Source: Nitrosomonas halophila
Lineage (GTDB): Bacteria > Pseudomonadota > Gammaproteobacteria > Burkholderiales > Nitrosomonadaceae
NCBI RefSeq assembly: GCF_900107165.1
Contig: NZ_FNOY01000019.1
Location: 1-50,896, forward strand
Direction: 5' to 3'
Length of the DNA: 50,896 nt
Shown: positions 34,807-44,838 of the stretch, one piece after another
Layout: every line of letters begins with the position of its first letter
Position numbering within the stretch: the first letter of the stretch is position 1
Notes under the pieces: generated by a model
What the model was told of the DNA's origin: nothing
The model's database searches: none
What the model saw: the letters and a program-made list of their open reading frames with translations, nothing else
Made by a program: the position numbers and the translations under genes

Positions 34807-37308
34807 ATGAGCAAACAACTGATCATCGCCGAAAAGCCTTCCGTTGCCAATGATATTGCACGCGCGCTGGGCAATTTTACTAAGCATAATGACTATTATG
34901 AGAATGATGAGTATGTCTTGTCTTCCGCAATTGGGCATTTACTCGAACTGGTTGTGCCGGAAGAATATGAAGTCAAGCGGGGGAAATGGAGCTTCGATCA
35001 CCTGCCGGTCATACCGCCACGCTTTGACCTGGCGCCCATTGAGAAGACTTCGGCACGCTTGAAATTGTTAAGCAAACTGATCAAGCGCAAGGATGTCGAT
35101 ACGTTGATCAATGCCTGTGATGCCGGCCGGGAAGGCGAGCTGATTTTTCGTTATATTGCTCGTCATGCTGGCAGCAAGAAGCCGGTTAAGCGGCTATGGC
35201 TGCAATCCATGACGCCGGCTGCCATTCGAGAGGCTTTTGCGAGCTTGCTGGAAGACAGCGAGGTCCAGCCTCTGGCGGAAGCTGCGGTCAGCCGCTCCGA
35301 GTCGGACTGGTTGGTAGGGATCAATGGTACCCGGGCCATGACCGCATTCAATTCTCAGGAAGGTGGATTCCACAAAACAACAGTTGGTCGCGTGCAAACA
35401 CCGACGCTGGCGATACTCGTCGAGCGCGAGGAAGCGATCAAGAAATTTGTGCCCAGGTCCTACTGGGAAATCCACGCGGCTTTCTTGGCGGATGGGGGTG
35501 CCACCTACAAGGGAAAATGGTTCGATGAAAAATTCACCAAGCGTAAGGATGAGCCAGAAACCAGAGCGGACAGGTTGTGGGACCAGGCCAAAGCCGAAGC
35601 AATCCGGGACAAGTGCCAGGGGCAGCCTGGTATCGTTTCAGAAGAGAGCAAGCCTGCCAAGGAAAACTGTCCGCTGTTATATGACTTGACCAGTTTGCAA
35701 CGAGATGCCAACAGTCGCTTCGGCTTTTCCGCCAAGGTGACGTTGGGGCTTGCTCAGGCGTTATACGAAAAACATAAAGTGTTGACCTATCCGCGTACGG
35801 ATGCCCGTGCACTGCCTGAGGATTACCTGGCAACCGTCAAGGAGACGTTGCAGGCGCTTGAAAAATCACGCTACGGCCAATTTGCCGGGCAGATTCTCAA
35901 TGCCGACTGGGTTAAACCCAATAAGCGCATCTTCAATAATGCCAAAATTTCCGATCACTTTGCGATCATACCGACCGCGCTTGAGCCCAAGAAGCTCAAT
36001 GAGGCTGAGGAAAAACTCTATGACCTGGTCACCAAACGTTTTCTGGCAATCTTTTTCCCAGCTGCCGAGTTTCTGATTACGACCCGCATTACCCGGGTGG
36101 AAGACGAGCCCTTCAAGACGGAAGGTAAAGTCATGGTGCACGCAGGCTGGCAGGCTGTTTACGGTAAAGCTGAAGCAAGCCAGGGTGGTGAGGATGACTC
36201 GGTATTGACAGCGGTTGCGCTGGATAAGCCCGTTACGGCAAAAGAAATGCATGTCGTGGCCAATCAAACGCGCCCTCCTGCAAGATACAATGAATCCACC
36301 CTGCTGTCGGCCATGGAAGGTGCCGGAAAATTGGTGGAGGATGAAGAGTTGCGTGCGGCCATGAGCGCTAAGGGATTGGGGACGCCAGCCACCCGTGCTG
36401 CCATCATCGAAGGGCTGATTCTTGAAAACTACATCCAGCGTGCGGGACGGGAGTTGCAGCCGACAGCCAAGGCATTCTCCTTGATTACCTTGTTGCGTGG
36501 GCTCAAGATTCCTGAATTGATTTCGCCTGAATTGACGGGCGATTGGGAGTTCAAGCTGCGCCAAATAGAACAGGGTCAGCTCAAGCGTGACGCATTCATG
36601 GAAAAAATTGCTGCCATGACGCGCCATATCGTCGAGCAGGCCAAGAGCCATCGAGGCAAGACAATCAGTGGGGATTTTGCGACGCTCAAGGTACCTTGTC
36701 CGAAATGTGGTGGAGTGGTGCAGGAGACGTATAAAAAATTCCAGTGCCAGCAATGCGATTTTGCGTTATGGAAAATTCTGGCCGGGCGGCAGTTTGAAGT
36801 AGGGGAGATGGAGGCCCTGATCTCCACACGCGAGATCGGACCATTGTCCGGGTTTCGTAGCAAAATGGGGCGCGCATTTAATGCCATCATCAAGCTTACG
36901 GACGAACTCGAGATGAAATTCGACTTTGGCAACGAGGATGACAAGACCCAGGAGGAAGTTGATTTTTCGGGCCGGCAGGCACTCGGCAAATGCCCTCAAT
37001 GCGGCCATTCAGTATATGAGCATGGTCTTTTCTATATTTGCGAGAAGGCTGTGGGAGCGCATCCTACCTGCCAATTCAAAACCGGCAAGATTATTCTCAA
37101 CCGGCCTATCGAGGTTGAGCAAGTGGTTAAGCTGCTACAAACAGGCCGAACCGATCTGCTGACCAAATTCATTTCCAAGAAAGGGCGTCCATTTTCTGCC
37201 TATCTCGTGATTGGAACAGAGGGTAGGATCGGGTTCGAGTTCGAGCAAAAAAAGGCTAAGGGCAAATCAACCGATACTGCCCTTAAAGCCAAGAAAGTCA
37301 CATCCTGA
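34807..37308 (+). CDS. topB: DNA topoisomerase III (type IA)
   Basis: An 833-residue type IA topoisomerase. The Toprim domain has LIIAEKPSVANDIARAL and DTLINACDAGREGELIFRYI (acidic DxD/E residues near 104). The catalytic tyrosine is Y328 in KVLTYPRTDARAL. GLGTPATRAAIIEGL is conserved in the topoisomerase III branch. The C-terminal part holds two zinc-binding modules, CPKCGG...CQQC and CPQCGHSVYEHGLFYICEK, followed by a basic tail (KKAKGKSTD). It changes DNA linking number by passing single strands. The smg-linked position is often held by a topoisomerase in betaproteobacteria. No ribosome binding site is obvious. Confidence 0.93.
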   Translation: MSKQLIIAEKPSVANDIARALGNFTKHNDYYENDEYVLSSAIGHLLELVVPEEYEVKRGKWSFDHLPVIPPRFDLAPIEKTSARLKLLSKLIKRKDVDTLINACDAGREGELIFRYIARHAGSKKPVKRLWLQSMTPAAIREAFASLLEDSEVQPLAEAAVSRSESDWLVGINGTRAMTAFNSQEGGFHKTTVGRVQTPTLAILVEREEAIKKFVPRSYWEIHAAFLADGGATYKGKWFDEKFTKRKDEPETRADRLWDQAKAEAIRDKCQGQPGIVSEESKPAKENCPLLYDLTSLQRDANSRFGFSAKVTLGLAQALYEKHKVLTYPRTDARALPEDYLATVKETLQALEKSRYGQFAGQILNADWVKPNKRIFNNAKISDHFAIIPTALEPKKLNEAEEKLYDLVTKRFLAIFFPAAEFLITTRITRVEDEPFKTEGKVMVHAGWQAVYGKAEASQGGEDDSVLTAVALDKPVTAKEMHVVANQTRPPARYNESTLLSAMEGAGKLVEDEELRAAMSAKGLGTPATRAAIIEGLILENYIQRAGRELQPTAKAFSLITLLRGLKIPELISPELTGDWEFKLRQIEQGQLKRDAFMEKIAAMTRHIVEQAKSHRGKTISGDFATLKVPCPKCGGVVQETYKKFQCQQCDFALWKILAGRQFEVGEMEALISTREIGPLSGFRSKMGRAFNAIIKLTDELEMKFDFGNEDDKTQEEVDFSGRQALGKCPQCGHSVYEHGLFYICEKAVGAHPTCQFKTGKIILNRPIEVEQVVKLLQTGRTDLLTKFISKKGRPFSAYLVIGTEGRIGFEFEQKKAKGKSTDTALKAKKVTS

Positions 37309-37453
37309 CGAGGTTGAGCAACCCCTCTCCGCTCTGTGTCCAGGATTTTTTATTAGTGATCCCATGTCTGGGCGGAGGGATGCATGCAACGCTCATGCCC
37401 GAAACCGTTGGGGGGAGGGGCTGGTGTGCTGTGGTAAATGACGTCAGCATGGA

Positions 37454-37702
37454 TCAGGCATAAGTATGGATGACATATCGAACGATTCCTGACATGGCGG
37501 CGATAAGAATTGATAGGCTCGCTATGACAGCTACCCCTTCGATTAGGAGAAAAGTAAAGGCCTGGCCGAAACTGGTGTATTCCACTTCTCCTGATTCGTT
37601 ACGTCGACGGTCTTTGCGAACTTTAATCCAGTGAAGGATCATGCAAACAAACGGAATTGCCAGGATAGAATAGAGTAATGTTGATAATGAAGAATCTTCC
37701 AT
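37454..37702 (-). CDS. Small two-helix membrane protein, unknown
   Basis: An 82-residue protein with helices near residues 6-24 and 48-76, joined by a basic, hydrophilic loop (KVRKDRRRNESGEVEYTSF). The start ATG at 37702 follows GAGG at good spacing, which supports translation. I recognise no family. It is convergent with topB and has no obvious operon partner. The stretch before it (37777-38091, same strand) is open but has no start codon. Confidence 0.6.
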   Translation of the reverse strand: MEDSSLSTLLYSILAIPFVCMILHWIKVRKDRRRNESGEVEYTSFGQAFTFLLIEGVAVIASLSILIAAMSGIVRYVIHTYA

Positions 37703-38149
37703 TGATCGACCTCGCTTTTGAGTATGATAAAATTAAAAAACTAATCAAAGGTGCATTGCATTGTATTTGACTTGCTTCAATTTGGCAGATCAGTCTGCAT
37801 GAATATTATAATAAAACTTTGAAGATCCAGTTGATTATGTGAAGCGCGGAAGTGCTGGTGCCAGACGAGAACGGGTACCGTGAAATGGCACCCATTTTCC
37901 AAAGCGTTGCAGAGCCGCTCCCCAAATGATGGTCTTCTCCATAAAGTAGAATAATTGAATATGAATGAATACTCGGGGATGAGCGTGTCGATTTGCTCGG
38001 CCAGTGCCCACTCAAGTTTTTTGGCGAAAATATGAATAGCAATCTGATGCAGTTGACGCGCGGTAAGTTCCTGGGTGTATCTGACAAACAGTTAAGAAGC
38101 AAGCAGCCGCTAATTGAAAACCGCCTGCCCATTGTCCAATTATCGATTT
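37703..38149. other. Intergenic region with a start-less open frame
   Basis: No complete gene is supported. On the minus strand, 38091 to 37777 is open for 104 codons after a TAA, with protein-like composition (ELTARQLHQIAIHIFAKKLE, then EQIDTLIPEYSFI), but it has no ATG or GTG near its beginning. It may be the remnant of a broken gene. The region just before 37703 is AT-rich and probably holds the promoter of the small membrane protein. Confidence 0.3.
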
Positions 38150-39466
38150 ATGAACTGGCTTGATCTCCCGCTGGTCCGCCAGGTGCGGGGTGTTGTCCAG
38201 TTGCCCGGTTCGAAAAGCATATCCAATCGCATTCTCTTGCTGGCAGCTCTTGCTGAAGGCGCTACCTTAATCAGAGGGCTGCTGGCATCTGATGATACCC
38301 AGCAGATGCTGGCGGCCTTGGAGCGATTGGGTGTGAATATTGCGCCTGTCGATCAAGAGGGATTGCGTGTTGAAGGATGTAAGGGGGTATTCCCGGTCAA
38401 GGAGGCCGAGCTGTTTCTGGGGAATGCCGGAACGGCTTTCCGTCCTTTGACCGCTGTGCTGGCATTGATGCAGGGACATTATCATCTTTCCGGTGTGCCG
38501 CGCATGCATGAACGCCCCATCGGGGATCTGGTCGATGCCTTGCGGCAAGTCAACGCAGCGATTAGCTATCTTGGTCAAGAGGGTTTCCCTCCTCTTGAAG
38601 TGCATCCAGCAACGATTCGACCTGCGGATATTTCCATCAAAGGCGATATTTCCAGTCAGTTTCTGAGCGGGTTGCTGATGGCACTGCCGCTCACGGGCGA
38701 AGCGATGGCGATTACTGTCAATGGCAACTTGATTTCCAAGCCTTATGTGGAACTGACCATGGCACAGATGGCGCGCTTTGGTGTGCGGGTCGAACACACC
38801 GCCTGGCAGCATTTTGTTTTACCGGCTGGCCAGGTTTATCGCAGTCCTGGAGAGATCATGATCGAAGGTGACGCCTCTTCAGCCTCCTATTTTCTTGCTG
38901 CGGGAGCCATTGCCGGCGGACCGGTACGGGTGGTGGGCGTGGGCAAAAACAGCAGCCAGGGAGATATCCGCTTTGTCGAAGCGCTCGAAGCAATGGGAGC
39001 GCGGATTGAGATGGGGGAAGACTGGATTGAGGCCTCGGCGCCGCCTCCCAGAGCTACTGGCAAGGCCCTGCATGCAATTGATTTTGATTGTAATCATATC
39101 CCCGATGCCGCCATGACGCTGGCTACGACCGCCTTGTTTGCCGAAGGCACAACCACACTCAGGAATATTGCCAGCTGGCGAGTCAAGGAGACAGACCGGA
39201 TCGCGGCCATGTCGAACGAACTGCGCAAATTGGGCGCACAGGTTGAAAGCGGCGAAGACTTTTTGCGTGTGACACCGCCGGACGGGCCGTTGACCAGTCA
39301 TGTCGATATTGATACTTACGATGACCATAGAATGGCGATGTGTTTTTCCTTGGTGTCGTTGGGCGTACCTGTACGCATCAACGACCCGGCCTGTGTGGCC
39401 AAGACTTTCCCGGATTACTTTGAGAAGTTTTCGAAGATCGTGCACCAGCACGCCGCCCAGGCATGA
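38150..39466 (+). CDS. aroA: 3-phosphoshikimate 1-carboxyvinyltransferase (EPSP synthase)
   Basis: A 438-residue shikimate-pathway enzyme that joins shikimate 3-phosphate and phosphoenolpyruvate. Conserved parts are [17 protein letters not shown] (phosphate binding, near residue 18), [19 protein letters not shown] (about 90-110), [16 protein letters not shown], and [12 protein letters not shown] near the C-terminus. [11 protein letters not shown] (GNAGTAxRP) is the class I form of the PEP-site motif. I chose the ATG at 38150 ([12 protein letters not shown]); the frame is open to a TTG at 38114. It begins the aroA-cmk-rpsA-ihfB run typical of proteobacteria. Confidence 0.97.
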   Translation: MNWLDLPLVRQVRGVVQLPGSKSISNRILLLAALAEGATLIRGLLASDDTQQMLAALERLGVNIAPVDQEGLRVEGCKGVFPVKEAELFLGNAGTAFRPLTAVLALMQGHYHLSGVPRMHERPIGDLVDALRQVNAAISYLGQEGFPPLEVHPATIRPADISIKGDISSQFLSGLLMALPLTGEAMAITVNGNLISKPYVELTMAQMARFGVRVEHTAWQHFVLPAGQVYRSPGEIMIEGDASSASYFLAAGAIAGGPVRVVGVGKNSSQGDIRFVEALEAMGARIEMGEDWIEASAPPPRATGKALHAIDFDCNHIPDAAMTLATTALFAEGTTTLRNIASWRVKETDRIAAMSNELRKLGAQVESGEDFLRVTPPDGPLTSHVDIDTYDDHRMAMCFSLVSLGVPVRINDPACVAKTFPDYFEKFSKIVHQHAAQA

Positions 39467-39615
39467 GTTGCTGAGCCGTTCATGCCTGTTTGTCGATTAT
39501 CGTCTGCCGCCATCCTGGTTTATGACCCAACACCGCGTCGCGTTTTGAATGATGCATGGGCATTCATTCGGAAATTTCCTGGATTGATCAATCATCTATG
39601 CAAGTACCCTATAAA

Positions 39616-40302
39616 ATGAACGATTCTGCCGTACCTGTCATTACGCTGGACGGCCCCTCCGCCTCCGGGAAGGGTACGATTGCTCGTCTCGCGTCACAAG
39701 CGCTTGGATTTCATTATCTCGACAGTGGCGCGCTCTATCGTCTGGTTGCATTGGCAGCCATGCAGGCCAATGTGGATGCCCATGACGAGCAGCGATTGGC
39801 TGATATCGCTCTCCATCTGGATGTCGTTTTCAGCGATACGTCGGTCTGGCTGGACGGTAAGAATGTCGGCGATGAAATTCGCGCCGAATCCTGCGGGGAG
39901 TTCGCTTCCAGGATTGCGCACTTGCCGGCGCTCAGAGCCGGATTGTTGGATCGCCAGCGTGCCTTTCGCAAACCTCCCGGACTGGTCGCCGATGGGCGTG
40001 ATATGGGGTCGGTGGTTTTTCCCGATGCAGTGCTCAAAATATATCTGACTGCGAGTACCGAGGAGCGCGCGCATCGACGCTATAAGCAGTTGATGGACAA
40101 AGGAATAAGTGCTAATATCGAAAATCTGCTGCAAGCGCTGCGAGAGCGTGACGAGCGCGATAGCAATCGTGCTTTGTCCCCTTTGCAGCGGAGTGGAGAT
40201 GCAAAATTATTGGATACGACTTGTCTGACTATCGAACAAGTTGTCGACAAAGTGTTGGAAATGTACGCAGAAACCAGAGACAAAGCATCAGGTGATGCTT
40301 GA
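39616..40302 (+). CDS. cmk: Cytidylate kinase
   Basis: About 228 residues. Cmk phosphorylates CMP and dCMP. The P-loop is [16 protein letters not shown] near the N-terminus. [35 protein letters not shown] and [14 protein letters not shown] (LID and nucleoside parts) complete the family pattern. The start is uncertain: ATG 39616 ([14 protein letters not shown]) fits the family best, with ATG 39598 and 39556 also in frame. rpsA follows. Confidence 0.96.
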   Translation: MNDSAVPVITLDGPSASGKGTIARLASQALGFHYLDSGALYRLVALAAMQANVDAHDEQRLADIALHLDVVFSDTSVWLDGKNVGDEIRAESCGEFASRIAHLPALRAGLLDRQRAFRKPPGLVADGRDMGSVVFPDAVLKIYLTASTEERAHRRYKQLMDKGISANIENLLQALRERDERDSNRALSPLQRSGDAKLLDTTCLTIEQVVDKVLEMYAETRDKASGDA

Positions 40303-40467
40303 CACTCGATAAAGCATGAAGTTGTTTGATTTGAGGGTCATGGCTGAAGTTGCCTGAGAGGTTGTGGATCAAGCTGCCCTGTCAGTTTCTTCATTTATTT
40401 TTAACTTAACTAACCCATCCCCTGTTGTTGCGCGGGGATATTATTTACGATCAGGTATTTTTTTATA
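40303..40467 (+). promoter_or_regulatory. rpsA leader
   Basis: The 165 bases before rpsA contain a small hairpin, ATCCCC...GGGGAT, at about 40418-40440, followed by an AT-rich stretch and only a weak ribosome binding site (AGG) before the ATG. In E. coli, rpsA is repressed by S1 binding to a structured leader with a poor ribosome binding site. The layout here is compatible with that, which is inference. Confidence 0.35.
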
Positions 40468-42189
40468 ATGACTATTGCTACCAACGAAACGGCTTCCTCT
40501 GAAAGTTTTGCCGAACTCTTTGAAGAAAGTCTTTCCCGCAAGGAAATGCGGCTAGGAGAGGTGATTACTGCTGAAATTATTCGTGTTGATTATAATTTTG
40601 TAGTGGTGAACGCCGGACTCAAATCAGAGAGTTATATCCCAATAGAAGAATTTAAAAACGATAAAGGCGAAATCGAGGCGAAGGAAGGCGATTTTGTGAG
40701 TGTGGCCATTGAAGCACTCGAGAACGGCTACGGAGAAACCCGCTTGTCACGGGATAAGGCAAAACGCCTGAGCGCTTGGTACGATCTGGAAGCGGCCATG
40801 GAGCAAGGAACGATCGTGACCGGCATGGTCAATGGCAAAGTCAAGGGTGGTCTGACCGCCACCATCAATGGCATCCGCGCTTTTCTGCCCGGTTCTCTGG
40901 TGGATATTCGTCCCGTCAAGGATATGACGCCTTATGAAAACAAGGAGATGGAATTCAAGGTGATCAAGCTTGACCGCAAGCGTAACAATGTGGTCGTGTC
41001 GCGGCGCGCAGTGCTGGAGGAAACCCAGGGAGCAGACCGGGAAGCGTTGCTGGCGAGCTTGCACGATGGCGCCATTGTGCATGGTATTGTCAAGAATATT
41101 ACCGACTACGGTGCATTCGTTGATCTCGGTGGAATAGACGGATTGTTGCATATCACCGATATCGCATGGCGTCGCGTGAAACACCCAACCGAAGTGGTCA
41201 ATGTCGGTGACGAAGTGACCGCCAAGGTGCTGAAATTCGATCAGGAGAAAAACCGGGTTTCTCTGGGGATGAAGCAGCTGTCAGAGGATCCATGGATTGG
41301 ATTGTCCCGGCGCTATCCTCAAGGTACCCGCTTGTTTGGCAAAGTGACCAACATGACCGATTACGGGGCTTTTGTCGAAATCGAGCAAGGCATAGAAGGA
41401 CTGGTGCATGTTTCGGAAATGGACTGGACCAACAAAAATGTCTATCCATCCAAGGTCGTTCAGTTGGGTGACGAGGTGGAAGTGATGATACTCGAGATCG
41501 ATGAGGATCGTCGGCGCATTTCGCTGGGCATGAAGCAATGCAAACCCAATCCATGGGAAGAATTTGCCCTGAATCATGAGAAAGGGGACAAGGTCACCGG
41601 TCAGATTAAATCGATTACGGATTTTGGTCTGTTCATAGGATTGCCGGGCAATATTGATGGTCTCGTGCACTTGTCTGATCTTTCCTGGACTCTGCCAGGC
41701 GAAAAGGCCATTGGCGAATTCAAGAAAGGGGATGAAGTCGAGGCCGTCGTGCTGTCGATCGATGTCGAGAAAGAGCGTATTTCGCTGGGAGTCAAGCAGC
41801 TGGAAGGCGATCCTTTCACCATCTATGTCGCATCGCATGACAAGAACAGTATTGTCAAAGGCACCGTGAAATCGGTCGATGCCAAAGGGGCGGTCATTGC
41901 CCTGACCGATGAAGTGGAAGGCTATTTGCGTGCATCTGAACTGTCCCGAGATAAAGTTGAGGATATCCGTTCTCAAGTCAGTGAAGGGAACGAGATCGAA
42001 GCGATGATCATCAACATCGATCGTAAGAACCGCAATATCAACTTGTCTGTGAAATCGAAAGTTCAAGCAGAAGAGGAAAAAGCAGTGAAGGCCGTGACTT
42101 CTGCGCCACCACCTGCGCATGCGGGGACTACCAATTTGGGTGCCTTACTTAAAGCCAAGATCGACAGCAAAGCCTCAGAGGAACAATAA
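40468..42189 (+). CDS. rpsA: 30S ribosomal protein S1
   Basis: A 573-residue protein with six S1 (OB-fold) domains. Clear repeats include [40 protein letters not shown] and [20 protein letters not shown], with the linker motif RISLGMKQ or VSLGMKQL after several of them. S1 brings mRNA to the 30S subunit, most importantly those with weak ribosome binding sites. The length and domain number match six-domain S1 of proteobacteria. ihfB follows 9 bases after the stop. Confidence 0.98.
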   Translation: MTIATNETASSESFAELFEESLSRKEMRLGEVITAEIIRVDYNFVVVNAGLKSESYIPIEEFKNDKGEIEAKEGDFVSVAIEALENGYGETRLSRDKAKRLSAWYDLEAAMEQGTIVTGMVNGKVKGGLTATINGIRAFLPGSLVDIRPVKDMTPYENKEMEFKVIKLDRKRNNVVVSRRAVLEETQGADREALLASLHDGAIVHGIVKNITDYGAFVDLGGIDGLLHITDIAWRRVKHPTEVVNVGDEVTAKVLKFDQEKNRVSLGMKQLSEDPWIGLSRRYPQGTRLFGKVTNMTDYGAFVEIEQGIEGLVHVSEMDWTNKNVYPSKVVQLGDEVEVMILEIDEDRRRISLGMKQCKPNPWEEFALNHEKGDKVTGQIKSITDFGLFIGLPGNIDGLVHLSDLSWTLPGEKAIGEFKKGDEVEAVVLSIDVEKERISLGVKQLEGDPFTIYVASHDKNSIVKGTVKSVDAKGAVIALTDEVEGYLRASELSRDKVEDIRSQVSEGNEIEAMIINIDRKNRNINLSVKSKVQAEEEKAVKAVTSAPPPAHAGTTNLGALLKAKIDSKASEEQ

Positions 42190-42198
42190 AGACTAGAC

Positions 42199-42516
42199 AT
42201 GACGAAATCTGAACTGATTTCAAGGTTGGCAGAGCGTTTTCCTCAATTACTGGCCAAAGATGCTGAGTTGGTTGTCAAAATCATACTTGACGCAATGGCC
42301 AGGAGTCTTTCCCGGGGAGAGCGGATCGAGATTCGCGGATTTGGTAGCTTTGATCTTAATTACAGGCCTGCGCGCATCGGCCGTAACCCCAAATCAGGCG
42401 AGAAAGTGCATGTGCCTGAGAAGTATGTACCACATTTCAAAGCTGGGAAAAAAATGCGCGAGCTGATAGACGCCAACTACAAGAAACAAAGCGTGCCAGA
42501 CCGGGCTGCCAGCTGA
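42199..42516 (+). CDS. ihfB: Integration host factor subunit beta
   Basis: A 105-residue DNA-bending protein of the HU/IHF family. [20 protein letters not shown] matches the IHF-beta N-terminus. [20 protein letters not shown] and [20 protein letters not shown] contain the beta-arm, with the DNA-intercalating Pro in RNPKSGE. It pairs with IHF-alpha (not in the window). It follows rpsA closely and is probably co-transcribed with it. Confidence 0.97.
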   Translation: MTKSELISRLAERFPQLLAKDAELVVKIILDAMARSLSRGERIEIRGFGSFDLNYRPARIGRNPKSGEKVHVPEKYVPHFKAGKKMRELIDANYKKQSVPDRAAS

Positions 42517-42630
42517 ACGGCAGGCAAGGCCTGATCTGTTCATGTGGCTGGTGTTGATGAGCCCGGGGAAGTCATCCTCCTGAGGATGGCACTGAAGGGT
42601 AAGTGTAGTCGATTCAGTATGAGATAGATT

Positions 42631-42662
42631 CCCCTTTTCTATCATAGGCGATAGAAAAGGGG
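42631..42662 (+). terminator. Strong hairpin after ihfB
   Basis: The arms 42631-42643 (CCCCTTTTCTATC) and 42650-42662 are perfect 13-base complements around a 6-base loop. It lies 115 bases after the ihfB stop and 90 bases before lapA. There is no T-run on the plus strand, so it may be a processing or stability element rather than a simple intrinsic terminator. Confidence 0.5.
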
Positions 42663-42751
42663 AGGTGTGCAGTGCAGTGCTTCTTGCCATGAATGCATCC
42701 CTGTTGCTGGGCCGGTGCTGTAGTTTATTATTATGAGCTTTCTCTAAAATA

Positions 42752-42961
42752 ATGCGCATATTCGCTACCCTTTTACGTTTGGCCATTTTTCTGCTCCTGC
42801 TGAGTTTCGCGGTAAAAAACTCTGAAATGGTGACGATTCAATATTATCTGGGGATAGAGTGGGAGCTACCCATGATCATCATTCTTTTTATTTGCTTCAC
42901 TGCGGGCACCATTTTTGGTTATTTCTCCTGTCTTCTGCAGAAACTCTACAAAAAACAGTGA
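42752..42961 (+). CDS. lapA: LapA-domain inner membrane protein (DUF1049)
   Basis: A 69-residue protein with two helices (about 5-22 and 40-62) and the LapA motif AVKNSEMVTIQYYLGIEWELP between them. In E. coli, LapA is an inner-membrane partner of LapB, which controls LpxC turnover and so LPS synthesis. Here lapB does not follow; pyrF starts 15 bases after the stop. The position downstream of ihfB is the usual one for lapA. Confidence 0.87.
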   Translation: MRIFATLLRLAIFLLLLSFAVKNSEMVTIQYYLGIEWELPMIIILFICFTAGTIFGYFSCLLQKLYKKQ

Positions 42962-42976
42962 TGCTGTGATATTTGT

Positions 42977-43678
42977 ATGAGTGATCCGCGCATCATCGTT
43001 GCACTGGATTTCCCTGATCCTGCTCAGGCTTTGGCACTGGCCGCCCAGCTCGACAGCCGTCTTTGCCGGGTAAAGGTAGGTAAGGAGCTGTTCACGCTAG
43101 CTGGCCCACCGTTGATCGAGAAGTTGATGACGTTGGGTTTTCAAGTGTTTCTGGATTTGAAATACCATGACATCCCCAATACTGTTGCAGCCGCTTGCCG
43201 AGCTGCTTCGGGTTTGGGTGTATGGATGATCAATGTCCACGCGCTGGGGGGGCGAAAAATGATGCTTGCTGCCCGGCAGGCCCTGGATGGGAGGGCAACC
43301 AAGCTGATCGCCGTCACATTGCTGACTAGCCTGCGTCACGACGATCTGAATGAGATCGGCATACATGAAGCTCCTGAGGTGGTCGTGCTTCGCTTGGCAG
43401 TACTTGCACAGCAATGTGGGCTGGATGGTGTGGTGTGCTCTGCTCTGGAAGCGGCGCAACTGCGGGTATCTTTAGGCAGCGGCTTCTTGCTGGTGACGCC
43501 GGGCATTCGAACGGCAGCGGATAATCTGGACGACCAGGCCAGAGTTGCTACCCCCTCGGCAGCGATAGCCAATGGGGTTGACTATTTGGTTATTGGCAGG
43601 CCCATTACCCAATCACCCGACCCACTCGATGCGCTCGAACGGTTGAATCATGAAGTGGCATGCGTCAGTGAGCGGTGA
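42977..43678 (+). CDS. pyrF: Orotidine 5'-phosphate decarboxylase
   Basis: A 233-residue enzyme making UMP from [20 protein letters not shown] opens the TIM barrel, [21 protein letters not shown] follows, and [16 protein letters not shown] carries the catalytic Asp-Lys-x-x-Asp array. [14 protein letters not shown] and [19 protein letters not shown] form the phosphate-binding end. This is the bacterial class I form and appears full length. It follows lapA by 15 bases. Confidence 0.97.
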   Translation: MSDPRIIVALDFPDPAQALALAAQLDSRLCRVKVGKELFTLAGPPLIEKLMTLGFQVFLDLKYHDIPNTVAAACRAASGLGVWMINVHALGGRKMMLAARQALDGRATKLIAVTLLTSLRHDDLNEIGIHEAPEVVVLRLAVLAQQCGLDGVVCSALEAAQLRVSLGSGFLLVTPGIRTAADNLDDQARVATPSAAIANGVDYLVIGRPITQSPDPLDALERLNHEVACVSER

Positions 43679-43768
43679 GGTGTGAGTGTCATAACGAGGT
43701 GCCCCCAAATGTATTGCGGCCGCCATGTATTTGCCTGGCCCGGCTGTAATCACCTGGAAAGTTAGCTA

Positions 43769-44815
43769 CTAAATTACTATCGAATTTCGCTTGTTTTCTG
43801 GCAGTCCTTTGGCAGTTAGCTTGAAGAGCTTCTGAAGCGCCCAGTCCTGTTTGGCCAGCAAGCTCGTGATCAGGATCGAGGTTTTAACGCTGCGGCGCGA
43901 GATCTTGACTTGCGAGCCTTCGGTAAAATCACGTTTTTGGTTGATTTTATTCAGGGTCAGGATAGCCATGCCGATTGCCCACAAACAAAAACGGCGAATA
44001 CCCGTTTCCTCAGGTGGAATCAGACAGGTGTAGGCCAGGGCGTTTTGTAGATGATGCCTGGCAATACCGATTAAAACTCCCAGACCGTTATGAAAGCCTG
44101 GGTCAGAACAGCCTGGCTCCAGATTGTTCAGGTCAAAGCCTTCCTGCAAGAAAATATCTTGCGGGAGCCAACAGGCCCCACGCTTCCTGTCTTCCCAGAT
44201 ATCCTTCAGGATATTGGTCATTTGCAATCCCTGTCCAAATGATACAGACAGTGCCATCAGGGCGGGTTTGCTATGGTTGATTCCGGGCGAATAATCGCAG
44301 AATAATTCTGTTAGCATTTCACCTACGACACCTGCGACATGATAGCAATAACGATCCATGGCAGCCAGATTTTCAAGGCCGGCAAGTGATTCTGCTTGCT
44401 GGTATGCGACCATGCCGTCACCCATAATGCGGATGCAGCGTTCCAAGGCGCGACGCTGGGCCGGATTGAAGCTATGAGTGATGCGTATGACCGCAGGTGT
44501 ATGCTTGATGAGTTCATGTTCCGCTGGAATGGTATGCTTGGAAAGCAACGGATATAAAGTTTGGGCAAAGGTTTCAGCTTCCACCTCGCCGTTGACTACC
44601 GCGACAAACATCTCTGCAAGCTGGCGGGTTTGTTCAGATGACAACGCATTGTCATCCTCGACGGTATCGACGATGCGGCATAATAGATAGGCGTTGCCGA
44701 TGACTTGGCGTAGCGCGGGCGGCAATTGGGGAATCGTCAGCGCAAAGGTACGCGATACGCCTTGCAGGATATGTTCCTGGTATCGCATATCATCGAGTGT
44801 CGCAATTTTAGGCAT
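43769..44815 (-). CDS. Squalene synthase (farnesyl-diphosphate farnesyltransferase type)
   Basis: A 348-residue squalene/phytoene synthase-fold enzyme. The first Asp-rich motif is DTVEDD (50-55) after SRTFALTIPQLPPALR. YCYHVAGVVGEMLTELF lies in the middle. The second motif is TNILKDIWEDRKRG at about residue 210. DTVEDD is the style of eukaryote-type squalene synthase, which couples two farnesyl diphosphates and reduces the product with NADPH, rather than the bacterial HpnC/HpnD pair. The C-terminus has a hydrophobic segment but no strong anchor. Squalene would feed hopanoid synthesis. The gene is 23 bases after lysA and probably co-transcribed with it. Confidence 0.85.
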   Translation of the reverse strand: MPKIATLDDMRYQEHILQGVSRTFALTIPQLPPALRQVIGNAYLLCRIVDTVEDDNALSSEQTRQLAEMFVAVVNGEVEAETFAQTLYPLLSKHTIPAEHELIKHTPAVIRITHSFNPAQRRALERCIRIMGDGMVAYQQAESLAGLENLAAMDRYCYHVAGVVGEMLTELFCDYSPGINHSKPALMALSVSFGQGLQMTNILKDIWEDRKRGACWLPQDIFLQEGFDLNNLEPGCSDPGFHNGLGVLIGIARHHLQNALAYTCLIPPEETGIRRFCLWAIGMAILTLNKINQKRDFTEGSQVKISRRSVKTSILITSLLAKQDWALQKLFKLTAKGLPENKRNSIVI

Positions 44816-44838
44816 GATCGGGAAATTATTGGAAAATA

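Noticed and set aside
35866..36753. A 295-codon minus-strand frame opposite topoisomerase III
   Set aside because: It is antisense to well-conserved topoisomerase motifs and has no plausible start signal or family.
41281..42120. A 279-codon minus-strand frame opposite rpsA
   Set aside because: It is antisense to the S1 repeats. The apparent internal repeats in it mirror the S1 domains.
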